Shown here in pieces: positions 23,346 through 35,040 of a stretch of 64,000 nt of DNA (position 1 is its first letter; every line of letters begins with the position of its first letter). The notes under the pieces are model-generated. The model was not told where the DNA came from, searched no databases, and saw only the letters and a program-made list of their open reading frames with translations. Made by a program: the position numbers and the translations under genes. The DNA comes from Effrenium voratum (Eukaryota > Sar > Dinophyceae > Suessiales > Symbiodiniaceae), in assembly GCA_963377175.1 (NCBI GenBank), contig CAUJNA010000569.1:314482-378481 (forward strand). Direction: 5' to 3'.

Positions 23346-23846
23346 GAGAAAGCGGTTGGGACTTGCGGCCGTGTGTGACCCTGTGCGAAATCCACCTAGA
23401 TTCACCATTTTCCAATGCGCTATCACTGCGCTATTCCGCAGGATCCGCATATTCAGGCTTTTGATTTTCACGACAACATTCCTCATAGGAAGTATCACCA
23501 CGCATGGAAAGATGCTGCGCGGTTCCCGCTTGCCATTTCTCTAAGCGGGCTTGACGCGCAGAATTCCAATTTTAAACCAAGCGCTGCTATTCACATAATT
23601 TGGTCTTCTACCTGAACCTCATCAGGGAAGATCCATATTCGGGATCAACACTAAGGAACCCACCCTCCGCAAGGCGGTTCTTGACATTCCCCACCACACA
23701 TTGGAGTCTTATGGTTGTCTTGGAAGCGCCACTCCCATTAAGGGCCTCTCCCACTAAGGGCTATACGGCTGAGGTAAACATGTCCCTTTCACAAAATAGG
23801 CGCCCGTTTCTGGCTCTGAGATGATTTGAGGGTTCTTGTCGTCACG

Positions 23847-24060
23847 TCCGCCGCAGGCGGCAAAGCCGCGCCACCAGGCCTTCTGAGTCTGGCTTGGGGT
23901 TCGAACTGAATGACCGCCCACTAACAAGAGGGGAACATGGAACCCCAACTAAAGTTCATTCGAAAGTCAGAAGATCCTTTTAACTTGGCCGACGCAAGCG
24001 CGTAAGGCCCCTTGCGTTGGTTGCTGCCAATCATTGTGGTTGGAAAGCGGATTGGCCAAC
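23847..24060. repeat. Diverged direct repeat B, copy 2
   Basis: Second copy of the 22330-22610 block. The order A-B-A-B over 21.7-24.1 kb points to duplication of a 1.3-1.5-kb segment. Confidence 0.7.
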
Positions 24061-24073
24061 TTGGTTTTGCTTG

Positions 24074-24075
24074 TC

Positions 24076-24107
<32 letters not shown>

Positions 24108-24139
24108 GGTTTCTTTCTTTCTTTCGTTCGTTCGTTCGT

Positions 24140-24186
<47 letters not shown>

Positions 24187-24218
24187 GTCTTTCTTTCTTT
24201 CTTTCTTTCTTCTTTTTT
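24074..24218. repeat. (CTTT)n microsatellite
   Basis: About 145 bases of CTTT with a short (CGTT) interruption near 24124-24140. It lies directly after repeat B copy 2. Confidence 0.95.
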
Positions 24219-26370
24219 GGGGGTCCACCGCGGCGCAAGGGCTTGCCCGAGATGGTTTAAACCACCCTTTTACGACAAGACGCTGGTTGAAGACAAAGCT
24301 GTGCCTCATTCAAAGTTGCCGATGCAGCGTTGGTGGCCAGCAGTGTGCCATGCAAACTTGCAGGCGTCATGACGTTGCCTTGCTCAACCAGAGCAGTACA
24401 GGAGATTTGGCAGACCCAAAAGGGCCGACGGGAAAATTGCGAACAGACACAAGCTGACGCAGTGTTTTGAGCTGAGTGGTTGGTTCTTCGCAAACGTTCG
24501 GCGTCCAAGCTGCCTTTTGCTGGAGTCGGTGCAAGTTTCATGGCAAGCTCAGCTGCAATGACTGTGCCCATGAAAACTGACTGCGGTTGCAGTTTGAGCG
24601 GCTGCCCAAATTCCACATGAAGGTTGGCGTGATCCACGCCCTGCGCATCCTGCGCCCACATGCAATTGAATTACAGTCTCAGTTCGGAAACAACGTCGCC
24701 CTTCTTGGTTTGTAGATCTGTAAGCAAGCGCAAAACGACAATTTGTAGATTTGCCTGCGCAACGATCCGGGTGCAGCAGCTGACGTCTGTGCAGCAGCAA
24801 CGATCCGGGTTTGCTTCGGGTCGACTGGATTCGCTTGGTTTTGTTGTTCGCCAGGGGGAGGCCACGCAGTGTTCCAGAAGGCAGGCGGACAGCCGGCGGA
24901 CGGTTTGTTTTACCTGATGTCGATCAGTCTAGTCTATGAACCTGTCCGGCGTCTAGTCTGAGTCAACAAAAATCAGTCCTGTTGCCAAACCAGGGGCGGC
25001 GCCGGTAGCTCCGAATGTCCGACTTTTGATGTAATCAGCGGAAAGAAGTGTTGCTGGCTAAAACCTTGGTGATGTTTGTGTGACATCGGCTGTAGTCAGC
25101 GCGGGACAGTTCTGCTGAAATCAGGGATGATGCTGGTGGTCCTGAGCAATTTAGTCTATGAAGCTGTCCGCATTTACTTAGTTGCAGGAGTACAGTTTTG
25201 TTGACTAAAGCTGTGGAGATGTTGGTGGTGCCGACAAATTAGACGATATAGAAGGTGGAGGTTGGAGAAGCGACGCGGCAAACTTAGGCATGTCGACACC
25301 ACTTCCCCCCAACACAACCTCGCCCGTTTGCCAGAGGATGATTGAATGTTCCGGCCTGATATATCGCTGTTTCCTGAGACTGCAGAGCCCGTTATGGAGA
25401 GGTGTGCGCGAGGAGAAAGGTCCTTGTGGGCAGGCCAAAGGTACGAGAAAGGCCTGTCAACGTGTCCATGATTGAAAGCGCCGCTTTCTTCGGATATTTG
25501 GGCTTGGCCATGAGCCAGTTTGGCGAATTCAGACACACGGCGCAGCAGTGTATCATGAAATTCGACTGTGGCTCATAGGAACTTGGTGTTCTCACGACCT
25601 AGCCGTCTACAATATGTAAACAGCCTGTTTTGCACAGTTGTTGGTCCTGTGTCTAACAAACCTACACTCGCCAAACCATTCTCAGGAACGAAGCATCGCT
25701 AATCTCTGAAGAACGCGGGGATAGGCGCCATTTGGGGCTTCAATATGAATTGCCCGCCCTGAAGGGAGCCGTGTGGTTTGGTGCAGAGTTCAAAGCATTT
25801 GTCAGGACTTGACGAAGTCCTGTGCGGTGGTTGCTCTGCCCGGCGCCTCGAGAACAGCTTCCACAAAACGTATTCTCCTACTTTCGTCCAGTGAGCTCTG
25901 ATTTAGACTGACCCCCAACTTTCTTTGTGCAACCACGAAGTAGAATGAGGTGAAAACGCTGGTCCAGGATCCTGCCCCGGGGCCCCAAGCCCAGGATTGG
26001 CTAACATGTCTTTATTTGACTCTTCCACTGTTTCCCAAAACGCAATTCTCATCACATCATAAAATGCGCATCATGAGGTGTGTGACTAAGCGTGACCGTG
26101 CGATGTGGTGCGCGATCGTGCGTGTGTGTCTGTGTGTGCGCTTGTGTGACGCGGTAATTCAGGATAGTCGGGCGTTTGTTGCAGTGGTGAAAACTTGTGA
26201 CAATGTGCTTTTCGCAGTGTGTGTTTTTTCGCCGTTTGAGTTTTTTCGCCAGTCTTTGCCAGCGGTGCTTGTCGCCAGCAGAGTTGTCTTGCCAAAGGTG
26301 TACTACTCACATTCTTGGGCGCGGGTTCTTATTTCTACCTCTGCGCGCCCGTCGCCCGCCGCGCTCCCCT
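24219..26370. other. Long stretch without identified gene
   Basis: Only scattered frames under about 180 codons, none with a recognisable domain. Related short phrases (for example 'tagtctatgaa-ctgtccg' at about 24931 and 25153) hint at old internal repeats. No RNA gene or mobile element was seen. Confidence 0.5.
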
Positions 26371-26643
26371 CCCTCACTCACTCACTCACTCACTCACTCA
26401 CTCGCTCGCTCGCTCGCTCGCTCGCTCGCTCGCTCGCGCACCTCACCGGTGCACGTTTGCGTGGCATGGACAGCATTTCGTAGCTGTCTAAGGGGCCTTG
26501 ATGTTGTCGAGCGCACGGCTTGAGGGCCCCGTTTTGCGTCAAAGCTTGCAGATGATTTCGTGGCTCGTCACTCACTCACTCACTCTCTCTCACTCACTCA
26601 CTCACTCACTCACTCACTCACTCACACACACACACACACTCAG
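26371..26643. repeat. (CACT)n and (CGCT)n microsatellites
   Basis: CACT repeats at 26373-26402 pass directly into GCTC repeats at 26403-26437. After 130 bases of unique DNA, a second CACT block (26568-26625) ends in (CA)n. Frames through them give Thr-His-Ser-Leu repeats of no biological meaning. Confidence 0.93.
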
Positions 26644-28280
26644 TCCCACTGACTCCCTCTCACTGACTCATCTGGGTGTGTGTTTGTGTGGCAGCGGCAG
26701 CATTTTTGGCAGTGTTCCTACTAGGTGTAGTTTGACACTTTAGCAGCTTGCTGTAAGAATTGGAAGCGGCACAGACGCAGGGTCAACCATTAAGATAAGA
26801 TAGCATTTGTGTTCCTTGATTCTGGGGATGCGCTTGTGTTGTTGTTAGCCGCATTTATTGTGCGTTCTGTTTACTGCAGCCGTTCTGTTCGGTTACTACC
26901 AGGTGTTGTTCGGACTGTCAGAAGCTTATTTTCCAGATCGAAGCAATTCCCACACAGGGCCAACTTATGATATTATAACATGTGTTTGCAAGAATTGTTC
27001 TGTTGGTGTACAGATGCCAGTGGAAAACAATCATGGCGCATGGCGAGCGTGTGTCCGCAAAGCTGGTGTTCGAGTGCGGGGTCCAGGCTGAGCATCTTGA
27101 GGAGAGGCAGACGCTGACCTGGCTTGTTTGCTTCACTGCGATTTCGGCTGCCGAGAAGGAACTGAGAGCAGCAGGCAGCTCGATGCAGAAGGATGTGGTG
27201 CCAGATTGGTCTGATGTGAGCGGGCACAACAGCAAACACTCCCAACACAATGTTCCAATCTTTGGTGGGCTGCTTTTCAATGGCTCAGCCAAGGGCGCTG
27301 CAAGAGCTTTTCCCGGCGCACGCCTGCTGCTCGGGCTTTAGCGTCTTGAGCACGGCGGCTGGAATTGGTATTTTGGACGCTTCGGGCAGTTTGGCGCGTG
27401 AGCATTTTGGTCTGGAGGCGCTTGCTGAGCAGCCAAACACGTGATCTTGGCATCCACTTGCGCTTGGACGACGGCAGCGGGCCGCTGCATGCCTGTGGCT
27501 TGGACAGTTGCCACGCTTACGCTGGCTTGAGGCGTTGTTTCCCTTTTTTTCAGGGTAGGAAGACACCAATGCTGCAAGCCCAGCTAAAATGACACGAGGG
27601 AGCAACCCCTTATAGTTTGAGGAAGGGTAGCCTAGAAGCTGGTCCCATCCGAATCTAAGTAGCTTGAACATCCATCTCCAAGGTGTGAAACAGACTCAGG
27701 GCCTACAAGTGTGCCGCACAATATTATGTCTGGGTCCCTTGCCCCCTGCGGTTTGCTTCGCACGCGTGGTGGCGGAGCTGGCTCGTCAGATGGTTTCTGA
27801 ATTGCATCTGACTGGCCCTGGCATTTGTCATCTGCCTGGCTGCCTGGAACTGCTTGCGGCAGTTTTGACAACCCCGTCTCAGGAGCCCGGCCCGCGCAAA
27901 ACGTAGGCGCGCCTGGGCGCGCTTCTTCCAAAACTTGTTTTTCGAGGTGCTTATTCGTTTGCTTTTTGCGTTTGCTTGCGTTTGGCTCTCCACTTTCTTG
28001 GTTTCATCGCGCCTTCCTAGTACTCCGTCTGCGGTCTGCGCCCCGCCTTACTTCTTTTCGTCGCTCCCGATGCAGTGTGTGCCTTTGCCCCGCACGACTG
28101 CTTTTCAGCGACTTCGGTCGTCTCTTGGGGATTTCCTCGCGCGCGCGCATGTCTGCGTGCGGGGCGTAAAATGAGAGCCATCGGAGCCGCGCGATGAATA
28201 CATAAAGAGCGTGCGTCAGCGTAAAACCTGTTCGCGCGGTCTTGCGGGAAAGTACCTTCAAGCTTGCTCGACTGCTTCGC
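26644..28280. other. Stretch without identified gene
   Basis: GC-rich from about 27.0 kb, with overlapping short frames on both strands and none recognisable. I see nothing to annotate as a gene or RNA. Confidence 0.5.
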
Positions 28281-28425
28281 TCACCGACGCTCTCCTGCGT
28301 TTGAAACCGCTTCGTGCGCGCAAACGAAGCCACCCAACGCTCTCCTGCGTTTGCGACCGCTTCGATCGCGCGCGCGCGCGCGCAAAAAACGAAACCACCC
28401 CACACTCTTCTGCGTTCGTCCCGGG
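28281..28425. repeat. Short tandem repeat with (CG)n core
   Basis: Two and a half units start near 28286, 28338 and 28403 with 'acgctctcctgcgtttg', followed by 'accgcttcg' and 'cgaa-ccaccc'. The second unit carries an 18-bp (CG)n expansion (28367-28384). The period is 52-65 bp because of that expansion. Confidence 0.8.
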
Positions 28426-29494
28426 CGTGCTGGAAACGAGGGCGTTCGTACACACACGAGAGTGTTCGTATACATACGAGTTGCGCAACTTTAGATATGC
28501 TGGGTCGCGCTGTAGCGCTTGGAGCTGGCGCAAAACCTACTGGCTATGCCACGCGCTAGACTTGCGCGCAGCCGAGGGCATAGTATTTCTCACAGTCGAC
28601 CGCGTTTGAAGGGCGTCCACTCAGTGCCAAAGGTGACGCCGCGACGCCCTGGCGCTGCAAATGCGAAGTCACTGCAACAGGCACGCGCCAAAGAACAGCC
28701 CACTCACCCATGGCCTCGGCCTGCATGACGGTGGAAGCCGGCGCAGCGGGCAAGACAGAGTCCCAGCTTCCATCCTCTCCAGCCGGCTGCTGTAAAAGGT
28801 GCCTAGACAGCGGCCCTCTGGGCGGCGACCGTCCTGTGATATCTTCGGGCGAATTGCGCCGGCTGCAGCCTGCTCGCATAAGTGGTCTGCGCAAGCCCGT
28901 CTCCTGCCCAGACTGGGGGCGTTTCCCCAGAAGCTTCACGGGCGCACAAGAATTGCCTTGCGAAGGCAGGGAACCCCGCCCATAGCAGCGAAACCCGGCA
29001 CAAAACAACAACATGGCGGGCTAGCGCGGTGAAACGAGGCCACTCCTGATGAAGTTGCTTGTAGCCCTTTTTTAGGAAGCTCCGAGTCGCGAGTTACTTA
29101 GGCCGTACGAGCTAGTGACGTGAGGAGAGTGAAAATTCAAGAGATTTCACGGCTTTATCACGGAGAAGTAGCGACGAGTTATCATGGCCGTTTGGCCAAG
29201 CTTTCACGCCTGCACGGGAGCCTTCAGCTGCAGGGCCCAGGACGTCGATGAAGTGGGCCCCTTGCGTTTGAGCTCTTCGTGCTGTAGTTGCGCGTTCTTG
29301 TGGGCCGGTGCTCAATTAAGTAGTCCACTTTTGAGGGGTGGATCTTCTGCGGGATTTCCTCTTTGTGGGGATGCGCCTTGCAATGCCCTTTTGGCGTAAA
29401 CCTATCATAGATGGGCTCCGGCCTTGCGTGCCATCGCTGATGCTTTGGAGCAGCAGAACGCGGTTGAGGGTTGGTGTAGGAGTGTTGTTGCGTG
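28426..29494. other. Stretch without identified gene
   Basis: Moderately GC-rich DNA with short overlapping frames. Nothing recognisable is present before the minus-strand relic that begins near 29.5 kb. Confidence 0.5.
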
Positions 29495-29496
29495 CA

Positions 29497-30960
29497 TCAG
29501 GAGCGGCTTGTGTCCTCGGACGAATCGTTCGCTTGCCATGTTTGGGTTGCCAGCAAGCAGTTGCAATTGTCTTCGGGCGTTTGCGCTCTGTGCTGGTCGT
29601 CCGCAAGAACATGGCTAACGCCCGCCGACACGCCTTGCAAGAAGGCACGCATCGGCTCGCTGCGAAAGGGCCTGTCCTCTGCCTCCTCACGCACTTCCCG
29701 CAGGCAGCGATCGATCACAGCTTGCAAGAAGGCCTGCTGCTCTGCGCTTGGCCGCCATAGTGCTGGGGTCGTGTAAGTTGCGCAGCCATTCCGCAGCTGC
29801 TTGTGCAATCAGCTTTTCCTACACGCACGTACTGGAAGCTGCCGCCCCCGCTCAGTCGGCGGACAATGGCTACATTGTCCACTTCGGCGCTGCCCCGATC
29901 CTTTTGTCCTGCTCTAAGCCTTCCGCGGCCGAGAAGTTGGCGAATCGTCCTGGCAGCATGCTCGGACACCACATGCTGTGTCGCACAATCTCGCCAAGCT
30001 GCGCTGAGGCTTCTGTCTTCACCGTGGCACGCTCGCTTGCAAGGAGGAGATGGCCAAGTGCAGCGCCGTGATGCGCCGCGCGCGCAAGCTGGCGTCTGCC
30101 TAGTCCAAATGCATGGGACCGGCGCCACTGGCTCCCGGCGCCGTGAAAGCAGCCCAGGCCAACAAGCAAGGTTAAATCGTCTCGCCACGATTGTTTCTGC
30201 TGGTGAGCGCTGTCCTGTTGCAAGCGCAGCCCAGGCGGTAAAAAGCAAGGTCAATTGCTCCACCTGGGCCTCGATGTTCTTGCGCAGGTCTTCGTCTGAC
30301 ACGTTGAAAAACAGTTTCTTCCTGTGGCACCAGGTTGCTGCCACATGCCATGTAGGCCAGCGAAGCCGGCTGAGTTTCGTCCGGTCCTTCCCGCCGGCTA
30401 GAGAGACCCTCGCAACAAGCACGCGCTTCAGCCTTGGAGGAGTCTGCTCGTGTGGCAATTTTTCCATGGCCCTGGTGATCTGCTTCAAGAGCGGGTCGCT
30501 CGGCTGCATGAAGATTGCCCAGGATTGCTTTTCCATTTCAAGCCGTTGGAGATGTGTGCCCTCCTGATCTAGAGCTTCCGTCATCTCATCCGTCCATGCC
30601 GGGTCCCATTGCCTCTTTTCCCCAAATGACGTCCTGTTGATCCTCTCTGTGACGAGCGCCTGCTTCACGCCGAGGACCTTTCTGATTTTCTTCGCCTTGG
30701 CTGCTGGTTTTCTCACTACTTGCCTCGCCCCGTTCTTCAACTTGCTGCTCCCCTGATGACATTTTGCATCTTCTTCAACAGCGGGTCGCTGCGATTGCCT
30801 CAACTATTTCTGCTGCCAGTTCCTTGACTTCGGCAGTATCAGTTGCTTCGACGCGCGTGAACCACGCCCTGATGCACAGCGAACGCAAGTTGATATTTGG
30901 TGTCTTCGGCGTCGGGCCCAACCGGCTGTTCAAGCGCCTTGTTGCCAACTCGAAGTTCAT
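29497..30960 (-). pseudogene. Decayed minus-strand coding region, unknown family
   Basis: Read leftward from ATG 30960, the text MNFELATRRLNSRLGPTPKT and VKELAAEIVEAIAATR passes into a 362-codon frame (30803-29715). Its first half is protein-like: a Lys-rich patch (RKPAAKAKKIRK), WDPAWTDEMTEALDQEGTHL, WPTWHVAATWCHRKKLFFNV and EAQVEQLTLLFTAWAALATG. Near 30160 the text frays and continues in the frames ending at 29870 (LLLASERATVKTEASAQLGE) and 29497 (SAEQQAFLQAVIDRCLREVR). A phrase like DPLLKK recurs (about 30775 and 30490). At least three frame changes mark it as a pseudogene. I do not recognise the family; a retroelement or a host gene are both possible. Confidence 0.4.
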
Positions 30961-33059
30961 GCTTTGATTTCCAGCGTTAATGTACTAGACTATGTTCTTC
31001 CCCTTTGGTGAGGTCCTACTGCGGGCTTGGGTCAAGCCTTTGTGCGCGTGCGTCCCACTCTCCTGAGCATGCCTGAGCCCAGCGTACGACCTGATCCCGA
31101 AAGTGTGTACAAATGTAACGTGCAGCTGCATACCCGCAAATGGTCTTGTCTTTTTTGTACGGACCTGCTGTGACCTGGTGATCAAATGTCAAACGAGCTG
31201 CTGAGACAGGTCGCTTGAGTTAAGCCGCTTTGGTGACTGCTATGGAGCTGTCTACGGAGCGAAAGTTGAGAATCTTGCACCGTTACAATCAATCACACAC
31301 TCCAAAAGCACAACGCTTTGGCCAGAATCCAGAATGGTGATCGTCTCACAATCGACATGAACCGGTCCGTCTCGGAAGCGACGCGGGGCGGAGAAGCGCG
31401 GGCGGGCTTTTTGCGGGGTCCTTGTTTATTTGTTTAAGAACACGTGCAACCTCCAAAACACGGGTCTTCACAAATGAAGGTGATTCCAACATCCAAGCGA
31501 AGGATAAGCTTATGCAAATGGACGCTGGTGCATGAGACTGTAGAGCCGGCCACGTGCCATGGTCCCGTCCCTGCAACGGGTCCCAAATGACAACTAGGCG
31601 AATTAACTTGAACATGTCAGTCTGGGTGTTGCCTTCCGATTTGTCAACCATCGTTCCTTTCAACAACCAGGCGGCTCCCGCAAATTTTGGCTAGTTCTGG
31701 AGAGGCTCGCACGATCACATCTCAGATGCCTGGGACAGGGTTACCTGGTTGGGCCCGGCTTTGAACATTTGGCTGCGGATTTTTTGTTTCAACAGCCATA
31801 GACAAACATCCCGTTTTTGCACAGTAAAGTGTTTAGCGGGGCCTTCTTGGGAGAGTGTTTTCCCAACCAGCTTGCATCGTTTTCTGACGGTCTGATTCCG
31901 TGAGCGTGCAGCCAGATTCGGATCGTCAAATTACTTCCCTGAGCTGGGGACGTGTTCTGATTCTCAGGCAAACTGACAGCTCCTTCTGAAAAACATCCTG
32001 TCGGGAGATGTGCGGGCCAGAGCTTGGAAAGAGAGGAAGAACACTGGTTTCAACGTCCCTTATAGCCATGAAGGGAATTGAGCTAGGTACTTCAACCCAG
32101 CGTAAGATAACTTGGCCCGCCTTAGTGCTGCACGCAGGCTTAGTGTTCTCTGTGACACCCGTGGCCCAATGGCTGTGTGAAGGTCAGATCCGGGATCCGA
32201 CCTTGAGATGCGCTGCCCGAAGCTGAGATGGAAGCAGAAAGGAAAGCCTTCAATCCTTTGGCTGCGCTTATGTTCGCGGGCTTGTCTGCTTGTGTATCTG
32301 TGCTGGTTTTGGCGTGGTTTCCAGGAATATCAAAAGAACACGGCCCCTTTATTTTGGAGTGGGCCCTATTTTGACAAACACCCATGTTGTGAGCGTTGTG
32401 CTTTTTGTCTCCCATCACATGTCAGTACGCAACCGTGGTTTAGTGGTTATGATTGTTGTCCGTTCGTTTGCTTGCTTGTTTGTTTGTATTGTCGGTTTGT
32501 TTGTGTTGGGAAATCCCAGATTGCATGTGTAGCGTTTGTGGCATGGCCAAAGCACATTGCTCAAGTCACGCGCCTCTTAAGGACAAACCTACGATACTAG
32601 GTTGCGAGAGGCAAAAGGGCTGGCTCGAACCTATTCACCCCACCCCCCGCCTGGCAGCTACATCCGTTGAGTTTCCCCGTGCAGCAGGCGGGTTGTAGTT
32701 GGCCTGTCCTACTACGTACAGGGCTTAGCAGCTTGAAGTACCTATGCGCGCGCTGGTAATCGATTATTTGGTGACGCGCAGGCGGCGCAACGGATACTTC
32801 GGAAAGTATGGGTGCTGTGACGCATTGGGAGTTCCGGAAGCATGCCTGCTATAGCGGCCATCACGGACTCGGCTGATGGCAATGCAAGTGCGTGCCATTT
32901 CATAGTCAGGAGAAATCAGCTGCGCCATGACACCGCGCTAGGCGTGAAGCATAGGAAAGTAAGGAAGGCGGGAGGAAGTCGTTGAAACCATCTTCAATCA
33001 CGAAAGACCCTCATTTGAGGATCAGAGGCATCGCCGCGAAACGGGCGTGGCCAGGTGAC
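30961..33059. other. Long stretch without identified gene
   Basis: Only short open frames. A TTTG/CTTG-rich patch occurs at 32461-32510. No repeat pair, RNA gene or retroelement text was recognised. Confidence 0.5.
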
Positions 33060-35040
33060 TAGAAGAACAAGGCAAGTCCCAGGTAGCGTTGCTGCAAGCT
33101 ACCCGCTCAGTGCACGCGCGCGCAGAAAACGGCGACGAAGCAAGAGAGGCAATCGCAGAACACGAAGGAGACATGAACAAAAGGACACGGGAGTTCAATC
33201 GTTTTTTCGGTTATTTAATGGAGAAGCAGAAGCAGCAAGATCGTCAAACATCATAGCTGACAACGCGGACCATCAAGCATCTATACAGCTGGCGCAGCTC
33301 AAGAGCGCACTGAGCCCTTGCGCACGGGCTGACCCACCTGCCGCTGAACGCGGGCGGCAGTGAAGCAGCTGAGCGCCACACGTTTGAGCAGTGTTGCGCG
33401 CGCTAAGGTTAGGCAAGTCTTAAACTTGAGGGCCCAATGGAACATTGCGAGCGGATTGCGGGGGTGGATCGTTTCCATGCTCTTCCAAGAGCCGCGGCAG
33501 CTAGCTGCTATCGTAAGGTCCCGGCTAAGATACGATCATTTGCTGTCTAACCTAGGCTAGAAGTTCGCTAGGCTCTCAAAGTTCGTAAGTTCCCCGCACC
33601 TTATTGGGAACGTTTTTAAAGTCAGATATGGTCAAGTTATGGAACTTATGGAGTTCGGTTCAAAGAAAGTACAAATGACTTAGGGGGAAACATAGAATCA
33701 AAGCACTTTCAGAGAACGTACGAATTTGTTGTTTCAGCAGACGAGCGTTAAAACAGGATGCAAGGGGAGAATATTGCCGAGGGACTTCATCGACGACTAC
33801 ATGACGCACTTGTCAAAGTACCGATGTTCGCGTCAGCCGATGAGCCCCCGGACGCGCTTGCGACAAGGGCGAAGGATGCTGCACCCTTTGCGCGCCAGGA
33901 AGCTGCGAGGGATAATGCTTTGACGGAAGAGAGAAGCCAAGCCATTGAGAGTAGTGAGGAAGCCACCCACCAAAGCGGCGGAGGAAAATCGGATGGCTCA
34001 CTTCGTCTCCAACCGGCAAGCTCGGCAACGACAACCTTGCACCCAGGCAACAAGTCGCAGATCGGAGTGCCATGATTCGCATTGAGCAGAGCTTTGCTCA
34101 TAAGCTGGACGAACAGAACGAAGTGGCGCCAAAAAAATCGCAGTGGCTGATTGTGACAAGAGCAAGAAGTTGAAAGCAATCGCGCCGAACAACGTTGAGA
34201 TGAGTTTTGGACATGGGCAAGAGCTACTGAGGGGCGAAGCCATTAGGCCAGATCGGAGTACAGGGAATTCAAAGGCATCTAAAAGTCAACTAGCGATTCC
34301 CCGCCGTTGGTAGAAGAGGCTCTTGATCACACAACCTTTGTCCGGGTTCGGTGTTGTGTGTCCTGCGTTCAGTGACCCGGTGATAAAAGCGCATGTCAGC
34401 ATACTGCATGGTGTAACGGGATCGGTTCCAAGATCGACTACTGCGTGCAATCGTGGGAGTGGGAGTTTTTCTGGCGGTGGAAACCTCGGAAGAATTCCCA
34501 CGCAACCGCAGAACTACAGTGGGTTCAACCACGGATACGGAAGCGGAAGTGGTTCAACCGCGGATACGGAAATGGAAGTGGACCACGGCGTGTTCTACGA
34601 CTCACAGCAGGAGGCGGACCGCCTGATGATTGCGATGAAGAGGATGAAGAAGACAATCGTCGAGGAAGACCACGAAGGAGAGGCAGAAGTCGAGATCCTC
34701 CGTCAGAAAGGTGGCGACGCAAGATCATCAAAGAAAGAAGAGAAAGGTATTGTTCCACCATGGCCGAAGATCACTCAACGTAGCACCTAATGCGTGGGCA
34801 GCGTGGATCTCCGAACCCTGGCCTCGGCAATCTCGAGTTGCGACGCTGGAGTTGCCAAGAGGACCTCGAAGATCATCAAAGAAAGAAGCCGAGAAAGGTA
34901 TTGTTCCACCATAACCGAGAATCACTCAATGTAGCACCTGGGGGATGACACTTTCCAATAATTTCCAGCGCTTCAGGTTAATGCGTGGATCTCCGAACCC
35001 TGACCTCGTCAGAGTTTCGACTTGCCAAGAGGACCTCTGT
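33060..35040 (+). mobile_element. Relic of a gag related to the 2.5-kb element
   Basis: A charged helical text near 33080-33260 (AIAEHEGDMNKRTREFNRFF) and at 33758-34075 (DALVKVPMFASADEPPDALA) resembles the coiled-coil gag start of the first element. The piece at 34323-34790 holds DPVIKAHVSILHGVTGSVPR and EKGIVPPWPKITQ. These match DPMIQAHIDQLHEAVGSVPN and ERVNVPPWPKITK of the element at 3.9-4.3 kb, with the same Gly-rich then acidic/Arg-rich filling. Stops and shifts abound. No protease or pol follows, so this is a truncated relic. The shared anchors make common ancestry likely. Confidence 0.65.
34721..35035. repeat. Imperfect tandem duplication inside the gag relic
   Basis: The block 'aagatcatcaaagaaagaag' followed by 'gagaaaggtattgttccacc' occurs at 34721 and at 34869. 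'gtggatctccgaaccctg' occurs near 34802 and 34986, and 'ttgccaagaggacctc' near 34852 and 35024. The offset varies (148-184 bp) because of an insertion in the second unit. Confidence 0.85.
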
